NCBI RefSeq assembly: GCF_004364575.1
Contig: NZ_SOAG01000005.1
Location: 62,001-126,000 of the forward strand
DNA: 64,000 nt
Source of the DNA: Myroides indicus
Lineage (GTDB): Bacteria > Bacteroidota > Bacteroidia > Flavobacteriales > Flavobacteriaceae
Reading direction: 5' to 3'
Shown here: piece by piece, positions 63,266-64,000 of the stretch
How positions within the stretch are numbered: position 1 is the first letter of the stretch
How the letters are laid out: every line of letters begins with the position of its first letter
The notes under the pieces: generated by a model
Databases searched by the model: none
Seen by the model: only the letters and a program-made list of their open reading frames with translations
What the model was told of the DNA's origin: nothing
Position numbers and translations under genes: made by a program

Positions 63266-64000
63266 TTATTGTTTCTCATCAAAAAAATCATAGATTTTGC
63301 CCGAGCTATGATCTCTTTCTGCTCCTGTTACACTTGCGAGAACATTCACTTCATTTCGCAACCTAAGTACTCCCAAAAGCGCAAATATCAAAGCTTCTTT
63401 ATAATCGATAATTAAATTTTTAGGTTTTTCAAAAATAAGCTCGGGAGAATAATGTCGAATTCTGTGAAGTAAAAAATTATTGTGTGCTCCTCCTCCGGTT
63501 ACCAATACCCTACTTTTATTATTTAACGGAATTCCATCGGCTATCTGCATAGCAATATGTTCCACCAATGTTGCCAAAAAATCAGATACGGATAAATTGT
63601 ATTTTTTCAGGATGGGATTAACCGAACTATTTACGAATTCCATTCCAAGCGATTTTGGAGGAAGTTCTCTGTAATATGTCAACGAATTCAGTTCTTTCAG
63701 TAAATTATTATCTACTTTTCCCCTTTCAGCCCAAAGTCCGTTTTTATCATAAGCTTTTCCCTCTTTTTGTGCTTGTTCATTTAATAATACATTAACCGGA
63801 ACAAGATCATATGCTACTCTGCTCTGTTCATTTTCAAAAGAAATATTAGCAAATCCTCCTAAGTTGAGACAAGCTTTATATTCTCCGAATAATAAGCGAT
63901 CGCCAATAGGCACTAACGGAGCCCCTTGTCCTTCCAAAGACACGTCTTCAACCCTAAAATCACACACAACCTTTTGCTGAAGCAAGTCGGTTAAAACAGG
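63266..64000 (-). CDS. anmK: anhydro-N-acetylmuramic acid kinase, 5' end outside window
   Basis: Peptidoglycan-recycling kinase that opens and phosphorylates anhydro-MurNAc. The frame is open to the window edge (upstream codons encode PVLTDLL), so the TTG at 63985 is not the start. Visible blocks are VCDFRVEDVSLEGQGAPLVP (the DxxxGGxGAPLVP site, here with Leu-Glu-Gly-Gln-Gly), YKACLNLGGFANIS, AYDLVPVNVLLNEQA and VLVTGGGAHNNFLLHRI. The C-terminus is complete. About 244 residues are present. Confidence 0.94.
   Translation of the reverse strand, partial: PVLTDLLQQKVVCDFRVEDVSLEGQGAPLVPIGDRLLFGEYKACLNLGGFANISFENEQSRVAYDLVPVNVLLNEQAQKEGKAYDKNGLWAERGKVDNNLLKELNSLTYYRELPPKSLGMEFVNSSVNPILKKYNLSVSDFLATLVEHIAMQIADGIPLNNKSRVLVTGGGAHNNFLLHRIRHYSPELIFEKPKNLIIDYKEALIFALLGVLRLRNEVNVLASVTGAERDHSSGKIYDFFDEKQ

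Overview
The window reads as a chromosome segment of a low-G+C member of the Bacteroidota, most likely class Flavobacteriia. Four things point there: a type IX secretion (T9SS) C-terminal sorting domain on two large surface proteins, the fused LpxC-FabZ protein inside an lpxD / lpxC-fabZ / lpxA / efp cluster, the many promoters with the Bacteroidota -7 element TAnnTTTG just upstream of start codons, and the near absence of Shine-Dalgarno sequences. Most of 0-40 kb is ordinary core genome; 41-59 kb is accessory.

Layout. 0-3.2 kb: 3' end of an RND efflux pump gene and its TolC-like outer-membrane partner. 3.3-11.1 kb (+): recG, a RdgB/HAM1 NTP pyrophosphatase, a DEAD-box helicase, a surface-type hypothetical protein, a dihydroorotase-like protein that has lost its HxH metal motif, a small membrane protein and a serine hydrolase. 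11.2-13.1 kb (-): two hypothetical envelope proteins and a PhnP-like MBL hydrolase. 13.2-21.3 kb: a large conserved protein of unknown function, an acyl-CoA transferase, mutS2 without Smr domain, a DCC thiol oxidoreductase and pheT. 21.4-28.5 kb (-): sucD, a second LpxD-like acyltransferase, efp, lpxA, lpxC-fabZ, lpxD and an HD phosphohydrolase. 28.6-33.8 kb (-): hutH, yaaA, a membrane hydrolase, an Lrp regulator and an M14 carboxypeptidase. 34-38.6 kb (+): an XRE regulator with a repeated operator, a spermidine-synthase-like methyltransferase, two GNAT-type proteins, an alanine/ornithine-racemase-like enzyme and tatA. 38.6-41 kb: purC, a secreted hypothetical protein and bioB.

41-59 kb is the part worth reading closely. 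It holds an aspartyl protease with a PDZ domain, an IbrA/IbrB-like PAPS-reductase/ParB pair, a decayed HTH gene, an ankyrin lipoprotein, an amidohydrolase, an AraC regulator, a lipocalin, a T9SS-exported beta-propeller-like protein, a giant PKD-repeat T9SS protein whose reading frame is cut by a single in-frame TAA, and a four-gene operon (small Cys protein, multi-TM protein, histidine kinase, LuxR-type response regulator). A 17-bp inverted repeat ATAGGTAAATTACCTAT, followed by TTGAC-type -33 sequence and a -7 element 20-21 bp further on, occurs three times. One copy precedes the two-component operon, one precedes the giant PKD gene, and one precedes an otherwise unannotated short transcript at 41.2-41.4 kb that ends in a terminator. 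I infer that the response regulator controls itself, the giant surface protein and this small orphan unit.

59.4-64 kb (-): three identical tRNA-Val(TAC) genes, folC, a tonB-exbD-exbB set and the 3' part of anmK, which runs off the window. No CRISPR array, transposase, integrase or rRNA gene was seen.
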